A stretch of DNA of 64,000 bases, taken from the NCBI GenBank assembly GCA_028708845.1, contig JAQVXZ010000002.1, positions 62,001 through 126,000 of the forward strand. Reading direction: 5' to 3'. Origin of the DNA: Bacteroidales bacterium. Its GTDB lineage: Bacteria > Bacteroidota > Bacteroidia > Bacteroidales > P3. Both the position numbers and the translations under genes were made by a program. Positions 54,318-63,343 of this stretch are shown here, in pieces (the first letter of the stretch is position 1; each line of letters starts with the position of its first letter). The notes below the pieces were generated by a model that was not told the origin of the DNA, ran no database searches, and saw only the letters and a program-made list of their open reading frames with translations.

Positions 54318-55637
54318 ATGAAGAAAGTTTTTATCGAAACCTATGGTTGTCAAATGAACCAATCAGATAGTGAAATTGTTGGATCCATTGTTCAAAAGAA
54401 TGGCTATGAACTTACAACAGATTTATTAGAAGCAGATATTGTATTTGTAAATACTTGTTCAATACGTGATAATGCAGAACAGAGGGTAAACAATAGATTA
54501 GTTAGGTTTGGACACCTAAAAAGGAAAAAGCCTTGGTTGAAGATTGGGGTTTTAGGTTGCATGGCAGAAAGAATGAAAGACGATTTATTCCTTGAGCATA
54601 AGTCAGTAGATATTGTTGTTGGGCCAGATGCTTACCGCGATATTCCACGTCTTTTAGAAGAGGTTGAGTCAGGAGTTAAGGCTGCAAATGTTATTTTATC
54701 ACAAGAGGAGACCTATTCTGAAATAGTACCTGTTCGTCTTGGTACTAATGGGGTAAGTGCATTTATTTCAATAATGAGGGGCTGTGAAAACTTTTGTTCC
54801 TACTGCGTTGTGCCATATACAAGAGGTAAGGAGAGGAGTAGGGATTATAGAACGATATTAAACGAGGCTAAAGACTTATTCGACAAAGGCTATAGAGAGA
54901 TTACTCTCCTAGGTCAAAATGTTAATTCTTATCTTTGGAAGGAAGCAGAGGAGGTTAACTTTGCTAAATTAATGGAGATGGTGGCTAAGATATCTCCTTT
55001 ATTAAGAGTTCGTTTTTCTACTTCTCACCCAAAGGATATATCTGAGGAGTTAATAAAGGTAATAGCTAAGTATGATAATATCTGTAAGTATATTCATCTT
55101 CCTATGCAGTCTGGCAGTACAAATATGCTAAAAAAGATGAATAGGAAATATACAAGGGAAGATTATATCAAAAAGATAGAAATGATTAACGAGTATATAC
55201 CAAACTGTGCATTAAGTACTGATATTATTACTGGCTTTTGTGGAGAGACAATCGAGGACCACAAAGAGACCCTTTCAATGATGGATTTGGTGGGTTATGA
55301 TTATGCTTTTATGTTTAATTATTCCCAAAGACCTAATACAATTGCTGAGAAGAAGTTTGTAGATGATATTCCACAAGAAGAGAAGTCACGACGTTTGGAT
55401 GAGATAATTGAAAAACAGAGAGAACTTTCTTTTGAGAGTAATAAGCGTGATATTGGCAAAGAATATGAAGTGCTTATAGAGGGAGAGTCAAAGAGGAATA
55501 AAAATGAGCTTTTTGGTCGCACATCTCAAAATAAGGTTGTGATTTTCAATAGGGGAGAATTGAAAATAGGTGAATATATTAATGTTAGGATTAAAGATTG
55601 TACTTCTGGAACTCTAATAGGAGAGAGAATAAGTTAA
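54318..55637 (+). CDS. miaB: tRNA-2-methylthio-N6-dimethylallyladenosine synthase
   Basis: A 439-residue methylthiotransferase modifying A37 of tRNA. It has the N-terminal cluster domain (ETYGCQMNQSDSEIV, plus NTCSIRDNAEQ and GCMAERM), the radical SAM motif GCENFCSYCVVPYTRGKERS, and a C-terminal TRAM domain. The signature fits MiaB rather than RimO. Complete. Confidence 0.95.
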   Translation: MKKVFIETYGCQMNQSDSEIVGSIVQKNGYELTTDLLEADIVFVNTCSIRDNAEQRVNNRLVRFGHLKRKKPWLKIGVLGCMAERMKDDLFLEHKSVDIVVGPDAYRDIPRLLEEVESGVKAANVILSQEETYSEIVPVRLGTNGVSAFISIMRGCENFCSYCVVPYTRGKERSRDYRTILNEAKDLFDKGYREITLLGQNVNSYLWKEAEEVNFAKLMEMVAKISPLLRVRFSTSHPKDISEELIKVIAKYDNICKYIHLPMQSGSTNMLKKMNRKYTREDYIKKIEMINEYIPNCALSTDIITGFCGETIEDHKETLSMMDLVGYDYAFMFNYSQRPNTIAEKKFVDDIPQEEKSRRLDEIIEKQRELSFESNKRDIGKEYEVLIEGESKRNKNELFGRTSQNKVVIFNRGELKIGEYINVRIKDCTSGTLIGERIS

Positions 55638-55644
55638 TAAAACC

Positions 55645-55675
55645 TTTGCTGTTTAATAATTTATAATTACTTTTG
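55645..55675 (+). promoter_or_regulatory. Promoter of the capsule export operon
   Basis: TTTG (55645-55648), 19 nt, TACTTTTG (55668-55675): a full-match Bacteroidota promoter. It puts the transcription start near 55682 and so excludes the upstream TTG start (55673) of the next gene. Confidence 0.8.
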
Positions 55676-55699
55676 CACTTAATAATCAATACAAATTTT

Positions 55700-56518
55700 A
55701 TGAGAAATTTTACTAAACGCAATAGTATACTTATATTCTTTGGGAGCATACTCTTATTTTTTGCATCATGTACTCCTCAAAAGAATCTAATGTACTTTCA
55801 ACAAAAAGAAGGAAAAGATACAATCGCACATTATAAATACACATACCCAGAAGGGCAGTCAAATTATTCTCCAAACTATATTTTGGAAGAAAGAGATGTT
55901 CTATATATAACCATTAAGTCTTCTGTTGATGCTGAGAGTAATAAGCTTTTTTCAGATCAAAACTCTAATTATGCACTTCAAAGTGAAAGTGGAATATACC
56001 TTAATAGTTATGTTGTTGATAGAAATGGAGAGATTAATCTTCCTGTTGTAGGAAAGGTTAACCTAAAAGGTCTTTCTATTGAAGAGGCAAGAAATAAAAT
56101 TGAAAAAAAGGTTGCAGAATGGATAGTTGACCCAGTTGTTATATGTAAGATGGTTAGTTTTAAGATATCTATTTTAGGTGATGTTAATCGCCCTGGAACT
56201 TATACCTTCTACCAAGATAATGTTAGTATTTTCGATGTTGTTTCTGCAGCAGGAGATTTAACTTATTATGGAAACAGGGAAGAGGTTAAAATTATTAGGA
56301 AAACTTCTACTCATGATGAGGTAATTAAGGTTGACATAAGGGATGTTGATGTTTTGAAAAATCCAATTTATTATCTTCAACCAGGAGATATTGTTTATGT
56401 TAGATCCAATAAAACAACTAAGAGTTTAAGTTATTTTAGTCAACCTCTTAGCACGCTTACTTCTTCACTTTCTCTAATCGCAACAATTGTTACACTAGTA
56501 TTCGCATTAAAAAAATAA
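55700..56518 (+). CDS. Polysaccharide export outer-membrane lipoprotein (Wza-like)
   Basis: A 272-residue lipoprotein starting at ATG 55700 (TTG at 55673 lies in the promoter). The signal SILIFFGSILLFFASC places the lipidated Cys near residue 24. The export domain follows (ILEERDVLYITIKSSVDAES, VDRNGEINLPVVGKVNLKGL) and then an SLBB segment (VSFKISILGDVNRPGTYTFY). A C-terminal hydrophobic helix ends the protein. It forms the outer-membrane exit for capsule or exopolysaccharide together with the Wzc-like protein encoded six bp downstream. Confidence 0.92.
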   Translation: MRNFTKRNSILIFFGSILLFFASCTPQKNLMYFQQKEGKDTIAHYKYTYPEGQSNYSPNYILEERDVLYITIKSSVDAESNKLFSDQNSNYALQSESGIYLNSYVVDRNGEINLPVVGKVNLKGLSIEEARNKIEKKVAEWIVDPVVICKMVSFKISILGDVNRPGTYTFYQDNVSIFDVVSAAGDLTYYGNREEVKIIRKTSTHDEVIKVDIRDVDVLKNPIYYLQPGDIVYVRSNKTTKSLSYFSQPLSTLTSSLSLIATIVTLVFALKK

Positions 56519-56524
56519 GAATTC

Positions 56525-58993
56525 ATGGCTGAAGTTAATAACAATAATAACAATAATAATATTGAAGAAGAGTCTTCAATTAATTTAAAAGAATTATTAT
56601 TCGTAATGCTTAATAATTGGCATTACTTTATAATTTGTATTGTAGTTTCAATTTTGATTTTCTTTGCAATAAGCAAGTTTTCAACACCTCAGTATGAAGC
56701 TAAGGCTACAATTCTTATTAAGAACAATGAGAATGCACTTTCTCAGCTTTCAATGTTAGACAATAGTTTTGGTGGTAATAAATCAAATTTTCAAAACGAG
56801 ATTGGTCAAATACAATCTTACACAATGACTAAGAGAGCTATTAAGTCACTAGACTTATATGTTAACTACTACCAAAAATCTAATTTTCAAAAGATAGAGA
56901 TTTATAAAGATTCTCCTTTTATTGTTGAATTAGATTTATTTAAGCTTCAAACTGTTGATATTCCAATTAAGGTTGAAATCCTTTCAAAGGATAAGTATAT
57001 TCTTTCCTACGATTCAAAAGAGAATGCTCGTCAATATGACTATGGGCAAGATATGTTATTGGAAGACAAGGTTAGCTTTTCAGGAAAGAACAAAACACTT
57101 GCATTCGGAGAATGGTATGAGAGTGATGGTATGAAGTTTAGGTTGTTGAGGAATGATGAAATTGATTTCAATCCTAACTTCACTAATATAGACTATTATT
57201 TTGTTATTAATGATTTAGACCAAATAGCAAAGGATTTTCATTCCACTCAAATTGACCTAATAAACAAAGAATCAACCATTATCAATATTTCATTTAAGTA
57301 TCCTAATCAAAAGAAAGCCATTGATTATATTAATATGCTTTGTAAGATTTATATAGATATTACTTTTGAGGAAAAGAACTATATGAACACAAGTACAATA
57401 AAGTTCGTTGATGCTCAAATTAGTAATATTGCTGACTCCCTTGCAAATGCAGAAATAAAGAGAGAAGAATTCCAAGTAAAAAATAATTCAATAGACTTAG
57501 GAGGAGATGCAAAATTCTTATTTGATAAGGCTAATGAATTAGAAACAAAACGTGCTGAAGAATATGCAAAAACACAATACTACGATTATCTTGCTAAATA
57601 TATAAGTTCAGCAGATATGGATGATGGGGTTGTTGCTCCTGCTGTTATGGGTGTTGAAGACCATCTTCTTAATAATTTAGTTAAAGAATTGGCTACAAGA
57701 TTGACATTAAAAAAATCTATGGCCATAACAACTACTCCTAAGAACGTTCAATACCAAAAGATAAATTCAGAAATAAATAGTTTAAAGAGCCAAATAGAAG
57801 AGAATATTAGAAGTTTAAAAAGAGTTTCTACATTAGCCAGCAATGAGATTACTCGACAATTAAATATCTTTAATACTGAATTAAATAAACTTCCTTCAAC
57901 TCAAAGAAACTTAATCAATATCGAAAGGCAGTTTAAGTTTAATGATGAGATTTATACCTTCCTATACCAAAAAAGAGCTGAGGCTGAAATTGCAAGAAAC
58001 TCTGCGCTCCCAGATCATAAGATAGTTGATGAGGCAAGGGTTGCACTTAAAGTATATCCAAAGACTGCCCTAAACCTAATGATTGCAATCTTGCTTGGAC
58101 TTCTTGCGCCAGCCCTTTACATCTTTATTCGCTTCCAATTAAATAACTTAATTGAATCAAAGGCTGATATTGAAAAAGTATCTAAGTCCCCAATAATTGG
58201 TTATATACCAAGAATACCAGAGGATGAAAGTAAGTTAGTTGTTTTTGCTAAGCCTAAGTCTCAAATAACTGAAAGCTTTAGATCAATTAGAACAAATATA
58301 AAATACATTGTTGGTAAGGGAAAGAATCAAGTTATCTTAGTTTCTTCTGCAATGCCAAGTGATGGTAAGAGTTTCATTTCAATGAACCTTGCTTCAGTTA
58401 TTTCCTTATCAGGACATAAAACAATTATTATAGGATATGACTTACGTAAGCCTAGGCTTCATCATTTCTTTAACTTAAAGAATAATGCTGGACTATCAAC
58501 ATATCTAATAGGCAAGGATAGTCTTGATGAAGTAATTCAACATACAGAATTCAATAATTTAGATATTATTGCATCAGGTCCAATTCCTCCAAACCCATCT
58601 GAACTAATAGATTCAGAAGAAAATGCAGAACTTATCAGAGAGTTAAGAAAGAGATATGGCGCAATAATCTTCGATACTCCTCCAATCTCTCTTATTACCG
58701 ATGCTGTTACTCTAACAAAAGAATCTGATATCAATATAATAGTTGTTCGTGCAGGTCAAACAAATAAGAATGTATTTGCATCAACAATAGGTGATTTTGA
58801 AAATAGAGATAAGGTTAAATTCAATTTCATATTTAATGATATATCTAATTCAGGTAGTCGCTATGGTTATGGTGGTTATGGCAGTTACGGATATGGTAAC
58901 TACGGTTACGGATACGGCGGTTATGGTTATGGATACTATGATGATGAAAGGCCAACAAATGGTAAAAAGAAAAACAAAAAGAAATCAAGATAA
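56525..58993 (+). CDS. Wzc-like polysaccharide co-polymerase / tyrosine autokinase
   Basis: An 822-residue inner-membrane protein. A Wzz domain (about 18-110, helix FIICIVVSILIFFAIS) and long periplasmic coiled coils precede a second membrane helix (LMIAILLGLLAPALYIFI, about 517-535). The cytoplasmic BY-kinase has Walker A SSAMPSDGKSFIS near residue 610, Walker A' GYDLRKPRLHHF and Walker B AIIFDTPPISL. The C-terminal tail is a Gly/Tyr repeat (YGYGGYGSYGYGNYGYG and more), the expected autophosphorylation tail. It controls glycan length and export. No glycosyltransferase genes follow. Confidence 0.93.
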   Translation: MAEVNNNNNNNNIEEESSINLKELLFVMLNNWHYFIICIVVSILIFFAISKFSTPQYEAKATILIKNNENALSQLSMLDNSFGGNKSNFQNEIGQIQSYTMTKRAIKSLDLYVNYYQKSNFQKIEIYKDSPFIVELDLFKLQTVDIPIKVEILSKDKYILSYDSKENARQYDYGQDMLLEDKVSFSGKNKTLAFGEWYESDGMKFRLLRNDEIDFNPNFTNIDYYFVINDLDQIAKDFHSTQIDLINKESTIINISFKYPNQKKAIDYINMLCKIYIDITFEEKNYMNTSTIKFVDAQISNIADSLANAEIKREEFQVKNNSIDLGGDAKFLFDKANELETKRAEEYAKTQYYDYLAKYISSADMDDGVVAPAVMGVEDHLLNNLVKELATRLTLKKSMAITTTPKNVQYQKINSEINSLKSQIEENIRSLKRVSTLASNEITRQLNIFNTELNKLPSTQRNLINIERQFKFNDEIYTFLYQKRAEAEIARNSALPDHKIVDEARVALKVYPKTALNLMIAILLGLLAPALYIFIRFQLNNLIESKADIEKVSKSPIIGYIPRIPEDESKLVVFAKPKSQITESFRSIRTNIKYIVGKGKNQVILVSSAMPSDGKSFISMNLASVISLSGHKTIIIGYDLRKPRLHHFFNLKNNAGLSTYLIGKDSLDEVIQHTEFNNLDIIASGPIPPNPSELIDSEENAELIRELRKRYGAIIFDTPPISLITDAVTLTKESDINIIVVRAGQTNKNVFASTIGDFENRDKVKFNFIFNDISNSGSRYGYGGYGSYGYGNYGYGYGGYGYGYYDDERPTNGKKKNKKKSR

Positions 58994-59009
58994 GATATCT
59001 TAAACCCTG

Positions 59010-59045
59010 AAACGACGTTTTGAATATTTAAAACGTCGTTTTTTT
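59010..59045 (+). terminator. Intrinsic terminator behind wzc
   Basis: A 12-bp perfect stem AAACGACGTTTT / AAAACGTCGTTT (59010-59021 with 59030-59041) followed by a T-run. Confidence 0.9.
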
Positions 59046-59058
59046 AATTTCAGATAGA

Positions 59059-60060
59059 ATGAGACATTATATTATTCCAATTTTTATTCCCGAGCTTGCC
59101 TGCCCAAATAGATGCATATACTGTAATCAAAGGTATATTTCAGGACAAATAAACCAGCCTGAGAAAGAGGAGATAATAGAAAAGATAAATACAAATCTAT
59201 CAACATTCAAACCCCCATATAAGGCAGAACTAGCATTCTTTGGAGGTAGCTTCACAGGAATAGAACCACATAAGCAAATTGAGTATTTAGAAATCATTCA
59301 GCCATATATCAAAAGAGGGGAAATAGAAAGCATAAGAATATCTACTCGTCCTGACTATATTAATGAAAGTATTTTACAAACTCTAAAGGCATATAATGTT
59401 AGAACAATTGAATTAGGAGCTCAATCCCTTTGCCAAGATGTATTGGATTATGCCCAAAGAGGTCATAGGGTAGAGGATGTTGAAAATGCTTCAAAGTTAA
59501 TTATAGACAGTGGCTTTGATTTAGGATTGCAAATGATGATAGGCCTGCCAAAAGACAGTATTGAAAAGAGCATCCTTAGTGCAGAAAAAATAGTATCACT
59601 AGGAGCAAAGTCAACAAGGATTTATCCAACCCTTGTAATTGAAAACACAGAGCTTGCAAACCTATATAGAAAAGGCGATTATATCCCATTAGAATTGGAT
59701 GATGCAGTAATTTGGGCTGCTAATATATATAAGATATTCTATAATAATAACGTAAGGATTCTTAGAGTAGGCTTACATCCTTCCGAAAGTCTAATAAGCA
59801 AAACAGAGCTTTTAGCAGGAGCATTCCATGTCTCTTTCCGGGAGCTTGTCCTTACTGAAATATGGAAACAAGAGTTGAATCAAATCCCAAAAGATAAGAC
59901 TAAGCAACTCATTATAACAACTCACCCAAAGAGTAAGAACCATGCAATAGGTTATTGCTCTTCAAATAAAAATTACCTACAAACCCAATTCAAACATGTT
60001 TTTTATCAAGAAGACTCATCTCTAAAAGATTTAGAATTCAACTATCATCTAAGTAATTAA
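59059..60060 (+). CDS. Radical SAM protein (Elp3-like)
   Basis: A 333-residue radical SAM enzyme with the cluster motif CPNRCIYC (Cys15, Cys19, Cys22), then ELAFFGGSFTGIEP and IELGAQSLCQDVLDYAQRGH, as in Elp3/YtqA-type proteins. No acetyltransferase domain is attached. The substrate is unknown; tRNA modification or tetrapyrrole-like chemistry are family possibilities. It begins 14 bp after the wzc terminator and ends at array H. Confidence 0.85.
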   Translation: MRHYIIPIFIPELACPNRCIYCNQRYISGQINQPEKEEIIEKINTNLSTFKPPYKAELAFFGGSFTGIEPHKQIEYLEIIQPYIKRGEIESIRISTRPDYINESILQTLKAYNVRTIELGAQSLCQDVLDYAQRGHRVEDVENASKLIIDSGFDLGLQMMIGLPKDSIEKSILSAEKIVSLGAKSTRIYPTLVIENTELANLYRKGDYIPLELDDAVIWAANIYKIFYNNNVRILRVGLHPSESLISKTELLAGAFHVSFRELVLTEIWKQELNQIPKDKTKQLIITTHPKSKNHAIGYCSSNKNYLQTQFKHVFYQEDSSLKDLEFNYHLSN

Positions 60061-60118
60061 ATCGCTGAATAAATCTTACGAATCAAAGATTTAATTTTTT
60101 AATTCTTTGTTTTAATAT

Positions 60119-60183
60119 AGTAAGGTGCCACCTTAGTCCCACTAACCTGCCACCTTACTATTAGTAACCTGGCACCTTACTCA
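60119..60183. repeat. Intergenic periodic word array H (same word as F, inverted)
   Basis: CACCTTA starts at 60129, 60151 and 60173, exactly 22 nt apart, within palindromic units such as GTAAGGTGCCACCTTA and GTAACCTGGCACCTTAC. The word is that of array F, 14 kb away, mostly in reverse orientation. Flanks carry AATCAAAG and AATTCTTTGTTTTAAT. It lies between convergent genes. Confidence 0.9.
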
Positions 60184-60229
60184 ATTAAAACTTTGTTTTA
60201 ATGTTTTAAACTCCTGTTTTACAGTTTTC

Positions 60230-61186
60230 TTATGGTAATTGGAAAACTATATTTAGTCCATTGCTTAAATAAGATGCTATATTGTCGCAGTTTGTTTGGT
60301 CAGATTTTCCAAAATCTATGATATTCGTAGTTTCTCTTTGTGTTTTTAGGTCCTTGTAATTAAGTTTTATATTGCCTGAAACTAACCAAAAACAATTCCT
60401 ATTATATGCAAAATATGCTAAACCTTCACTTGTAGGACCAACCATTTCAGAATTCCATTGCCAATTATTATTCTTTTTATCCGATGCTGCGCCCCCACTT
60501 ATTAATGTGTTATAGGTCTTGTCGTCATTATGCTCTGGGGTGTCGAATCCTTTATGATAATAGGTATATCGTTGACTTGATAGGGTGATATCACCTAGGG
60601 GAGTTGAGAAATAAGCAGAGTCTGTTGTTATAAATTGGGTTGGGAAAGGAGTGTTTTCGAATTTGTTTGTTATTCCTTCGTTCTTTATTATTAATCTAAG
60701 GTTTGAGTTGCAGGATGAAACAAAAACCTGATTCTCTACATTTGTAAAGTTTGGAGTATGTGTTGCCATATAATAGTTTTGAACATCAGCATCAATCACA
60801 GATAGGGAATCCTTCCAATGGGATGATATTTTAGCTATTATTTTCCCTGCCCTATACCTATTATCATATCCTTGGTTGGTGTCGGAGCCAAAATCAATGG
60901 TTAAAATCATTGGATAGGTGCTAATTTGGCTTGGATTTTCCTTTTCTTTTGTAATAATTGGGTAAATGATTCCATTATTATAAAAAACCTCTTGGCTATC
61001 CAATGCCAATTCAATTATATGTATAATATTGGAAATAGCCATTTCTGATGCACTAACACCTTCTTGAATCTTGAAAATATCTTTTGAAGAATACGTGCCT
61101 GTCTGATTTGTAAGTGGGTCTTCTTCTTTGCAAGAATAAACAAATACTAATAATGAAAGGGTTAATAAAAATGCTGCCTTTTTCAT
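60230..61186 (-). CDS. Lipoprotein of unknown function
   Basis: A 318-residue lipoprotein starting at ATG 61186: KKAAFLLTLSLLVFVYSC puts the lipidated Cys near residue 19. An open frame reaches 12 codons further but lacks a plausible signal context. The rest is beta-rich, with no recognised domain; it resembles surface lipoproteins of Bacteroidota in composition (many Asn, Thr, Ser). Convergent with the radical SAM gene. Confidence 0.65.
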   Translation of the reverse strand: MKKAAFLLTLSLLVFVYSCKEEDPLTNQTGTYSSKDIFKIQEGVSASEMAISNIIHIIELALDSQEVFYNNGIIYPIITKEKENPSQISTYPMILTIDFGSDTNQGYDNRYRAGKIIAKISSHWKDSLSVIDADVQNYYMATHTPNFTNVENQVFVSSCNSNLRLIIKNEGITNKFENTPFPTQFITTDSAYFSTPLGDITLSSQRYTYYHKGFDTPEHNDDKTYNTLISGGAASDKKNNNWQWNSEMVGPTSEGLAYFAYNRNCFWLVSGNIKLNYKDLKTQRETTNIIDFGKSDQTNCDNIASYLSNGLNIVFQLP

Positions 61187-61244
61187 AAATCTTAAATATT
61201 TAAGTGGTATAATAGGATACAAAATTAATATTTTTCTTCAAATA

Positions 61245-61276
61245 TTTGGTAGTTAGAAGAAAATTTCGGAATTTTG
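61245..61276 (+). promoter_or_regulatory. rpmB promoter
   Basis: TTTG (61245-61248), 20 nt, GAATTTTG (61269-61276), one mismatch from TAnnTTTG. Confidence 0.6.
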
Positions 61277-61320
61277 CACTCCGTTTAAAAAAGAATATCT
61301 AATAAAAAATATAAATAGCC

Positions 61321-61560
61321 ATGTCTAAGATTTGTGAAATAACAGGAAAAAAGGTAATGTCAGGACATAAAGTTTCTCACTCTAACATTAAGACTAAGAG
61401 AAAATTTTATCCAAATCTTCAAACTAAGAAGTTCTTTATACCAGAAGAAAACATGTGGATAACATTAAAAGTGTCTGCTGCAGGAATAAGAACAATTAAC
61501 AAGAAAGGCGTAATGGCTTGCTTAGAAAATTCTATTGAAAAAGGAATAATCAAGTTATAA
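61321..61560 (+). CDS. rpmB: 50S ribosomal protein L28
   Basis: A 79-residue L28: KICEITGKKVMSGHKVSHSN and KTKRKFYPNLQTKKFFIPEE are the family signature. Zinc cysteines are not present. Followed by its own terminator. L33 (rpmG), often adjacent in this phylum, does not follow here. Confidence 0.95.
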   Translation: MSKICEITGKKVMSGHKVSHSNIKTKRKFYPNLQTKKFFIPEENMWITLKVSAAGIRTINKKGVMACLENSIEKGIIKL

Positions 61561-61584
61561 CTTTTTTAGGTTTTAATTTTCAAG

Positions 61585-61621
61585 ATGCTGTCCTCAACGT
61601 TTATTTGAAGACAGCATTTTT
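61585..61621 (+). terminator. Intrinsic terminator behind rpmB
   Basis: Stem ATGCTGTC / GACAGCAT (61585-61592 with 61610-61617) and a T-run. Confidence 0.85.
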
Positions 61622-61643
61622 AATTTAAAAAAAAACGTGAATC

Positions 61644-62069
61644 ATGTTGTACTCATTTGATTTTGAAAGAAGAGTCGATTATGTAGAAACCGACAAGATG
61701 GGAGTTGTGCATAATAGTATATACTTTTGGTTTTTTGAGAAAGGACGTACAGAAACCCTTCGCCATCTAGGTGTTTCGTATAAAGAAATGGAAGACAGAG
61801 GAGTTATGATGCCACTAGTTGAGCAATATTGCAAATATCACTCACCTTCCTATTATGATGACAAAATAACCATAAGAACTATCATTGAAGAAATGCCCAT
61901 AGTTCGTTTTTCTTTCAAATACATTATCCTTAGAAAAGAAGCCAACGGTATGGAAACCCTACTTGCAGAAGGAAGCAATATGCTTGCATTCATTGACTCT
62001 GTTACACGTCGTCCTATGCGTTGTCCTCAGTGGATTAGAGAATTATTACAAGAAAAGTTGGACAATTAA
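61644..62069 (+). CDS. Acyl-CoA thioesterase (YbgC/4HBT type)
   Basis: A 141-residue hotdog enzyme. YVETDKMGVVHNSIYFWFFE carries the conserved Asp and Tyr of the 4-hydroxybenzoyl-CoA thioesterase/YbgC group. VEQYCKYHSPSYYDDKITIR is the second family segment. It hydrolyses an acyl-CoA; the chain type is unknown. It sits between rpmB and rpsU without obvious linkage. Confidence 0.88.
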   Translation: MLYSFDFERRVDYVETDKMGVVHNSIYFWFFEKGRTETLRHLGVSYKEMEDRGVMMPLVEQYCKYHSPSYYDDKITIRTIIEEMPIVRFSFKYIILRKEANGMETLLAEGSNMLAFIDSVTRRPMRCPQWIRELLQEKLDN

Positions 62070-62137
62070 GAATTAAGTTGTATGTTTGCAAACTCAAAAA
62101 AAAGTATTTAATAATTTAAAAGAAAGAGGTATTTATT

Positions 62138-62335
62138 ATGATTGTAGTTCCTATTAAAGAAGGTGAAAATATTGAAAGAGCTCTTAAGAAATTAAAGAGA
62201 AAGTTTGAAAAGACAGGTGTGGTGAAAGAATTACGCCGAAGAAAACAATTTGACAAACCTTCTGTAATAAATAGAGAACGTAGAATGAAGGCTATTTACA
62301 TTCAAAAGCTTCAACAACAAGCTTTGAATCAATAA
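62138..62335 (+). CDS. rpsU: 30S ribosomal protein S21
   Basis: A 65-residue bS21: IVVPIKEGENIERALKKLKR then KFEKTGVVKELRRRKQF. In Bacteroidota bS21 helps hide the anti-Shine-Dalgarno sequence on the 30S subunit. Upstream, GAAAGAGG at 62122-62129 is a partial Shine-Dalgarno eight bases before the ATG, which fits autoregulation reported for bS21 in Flavobacterium. Confidence 0.95.
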   Translation: MIVVPIKEGENIERALKKLKRKFEKTGVVKELRRRKQFDKPSVINRERRMKAIYIQKLQQQALNQ

Positions 62336-62358
62336 TCTAACATTCTGTCATAAATTAA

Positions 62359-62391
62359 AAAGGTCTGGGAACTTGTTTCTAGACCTTTTTT
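62359..62391 (+). terminator. Intrinsic terminator behind rpsU
   Basis: Stem AAAGGTCT / AGACCTTT (62359-62366 with 62381-62388) and a T-run to 62391. Confidence 0.9.
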
Positions 62392-62395
62392 GTTG

Positions 62396-62403
62396 TATAT
62401 TTG
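62396..62403 (+). promoter_or_regulatory. Recombinase -7 box, four bases before ATG
   Basis: TATATTTG followed by four bases and the ATG at 62408. Third instance of TAnnTTTG-N4-ATG in the window, suggesting a leaderless transcript. Confidence 0.6.
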
Positions 62404-62407
62404 ATAC

Positions 62408-63283
62408 ATGAAATTTGATAATTATATTAATTATTTACTAACAGAAAAGCATTATTCAAAGCATACAATAACTGCTTATAGTATAGATTTAAAGCAATTT
62501 GAAGATTTTATTCAAAAGGTTTTTGATAAATATGAAGCAAAGGATGTTTCCGCTTCAATGATAAGAGATTGGATTATTCATCTAAGTGAAAACAAAATTA
62601 CTAATCGTTCCATAAACCGCAAGATAACCACTCTAAGATCATATTTTCGTTACCTCATAAAGATTCAAGAGCTTGAGGTAAACCCACTTCTTAAAATTTC
62701 TCCAGTAAAAACCTCAACAAGGAATCCTGTTTTTATTATGCAGGAAGATATGAACCGTATAATAAATATGGAATATGAAAAAGACTTTGAAGGAATAAGA
62801 AATAAATTAATTATTGAACTCCTTTATGCAACAGGAATGAGGAAGTCAGAACTCCTTAACTTAGAAGAAAAAGACTTTGACTACCAAAGACAAGAGATAA
62901 GGATATTTGGCAAACGCAGAAAAGAAAGAATAGTTCCAATGCATAAAGAAATTATAGATTTATTATACCAATACTTAGAACAAAAGAATATTATTGGAAA
63001 AGGAGAGAAAAGGCTATTAGTTAACAGAGATTGTTCTCCAATTTCAATATATCAATTAAATATAATAGTAAGAGAATCTCTCTCATCATCGCAAGTTGAA
63101 AGGAAAACACCCCATGTTTTGCGACATACCTTTGCAACACACCTATTAAATGAGGGAGCCGATATAATGAATGTTAAGGACTTACTTGGGCATGCGTCCT
63201 TAGAAGCAACACAAATTTACACTCACAATACTATTGAGAAGCTAAAAAGCGTTTATAAACTAACGCACCCAAGGAGTGAATAA
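62408..63283 (+). CDS. Tyrosine recombinase, XerC/XerD type
   Basis: A 291-residue recombinase with a SAM-like N-terminal domain (HYSKHTITAYSIDLKQFEDF) and a complete catalytic set: Arg145 (ATGMRKSEL), Lys169, His236 and Arg239 (HVLRHTFATHLL), His262 (LLGHASLEATQIYTH) and nucleophile Tyr271. Its length and location among ribosomal and housekeeping genes suit the chromosomal dimer-resolution recombinase rather than an integrase; XerC versus XerD cannot be settled here. hpf follows 60 bp later. Confidence 0.92.
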   Translation: MKFDNYINYLLTEKHYSKHTITAYSIDLKQFEDFIQKVFDKYEAKDVSASMIRDWIIHLSENKITNRSINRKITTLRSYFRYLIKIQELEVNPLLKISPVKTSTRNPVFIMQEDMNRIINMEYEKDFEGIRNKLIIELLYATGMRKSELLNLEEKDFDYQRQEIRIFGKRRKERIVPMHKEIIDLLYQYLEQKNIIGKGEKRLLVNRDCSPISIYQLNIIVRESLSSSQVERKTPHVLRHTFATHLLNEGADIMNVKDLLGHASLEATQIYTHNTIEKLKSVYKLTHPRSE

Positions 63284-63332
63284 AAATACTAAAATTAGGC
63301 AAACATGATTTGCTAAAATAAATAAATTAAAA

Positions 63333-63338
63333 AGGAGG
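63333..63338 (+). promoter_or_regulatory. Strong Shine-Dalgarno of hpf
   Basis: AGGAGG within an A-rich run, five bases before the hpf ATG. It is the strongest ribosome binding site in the window, in a phylum where such sites are rare. Confidence 0.75.
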
Positions 63339-63343
63339 TTTAT

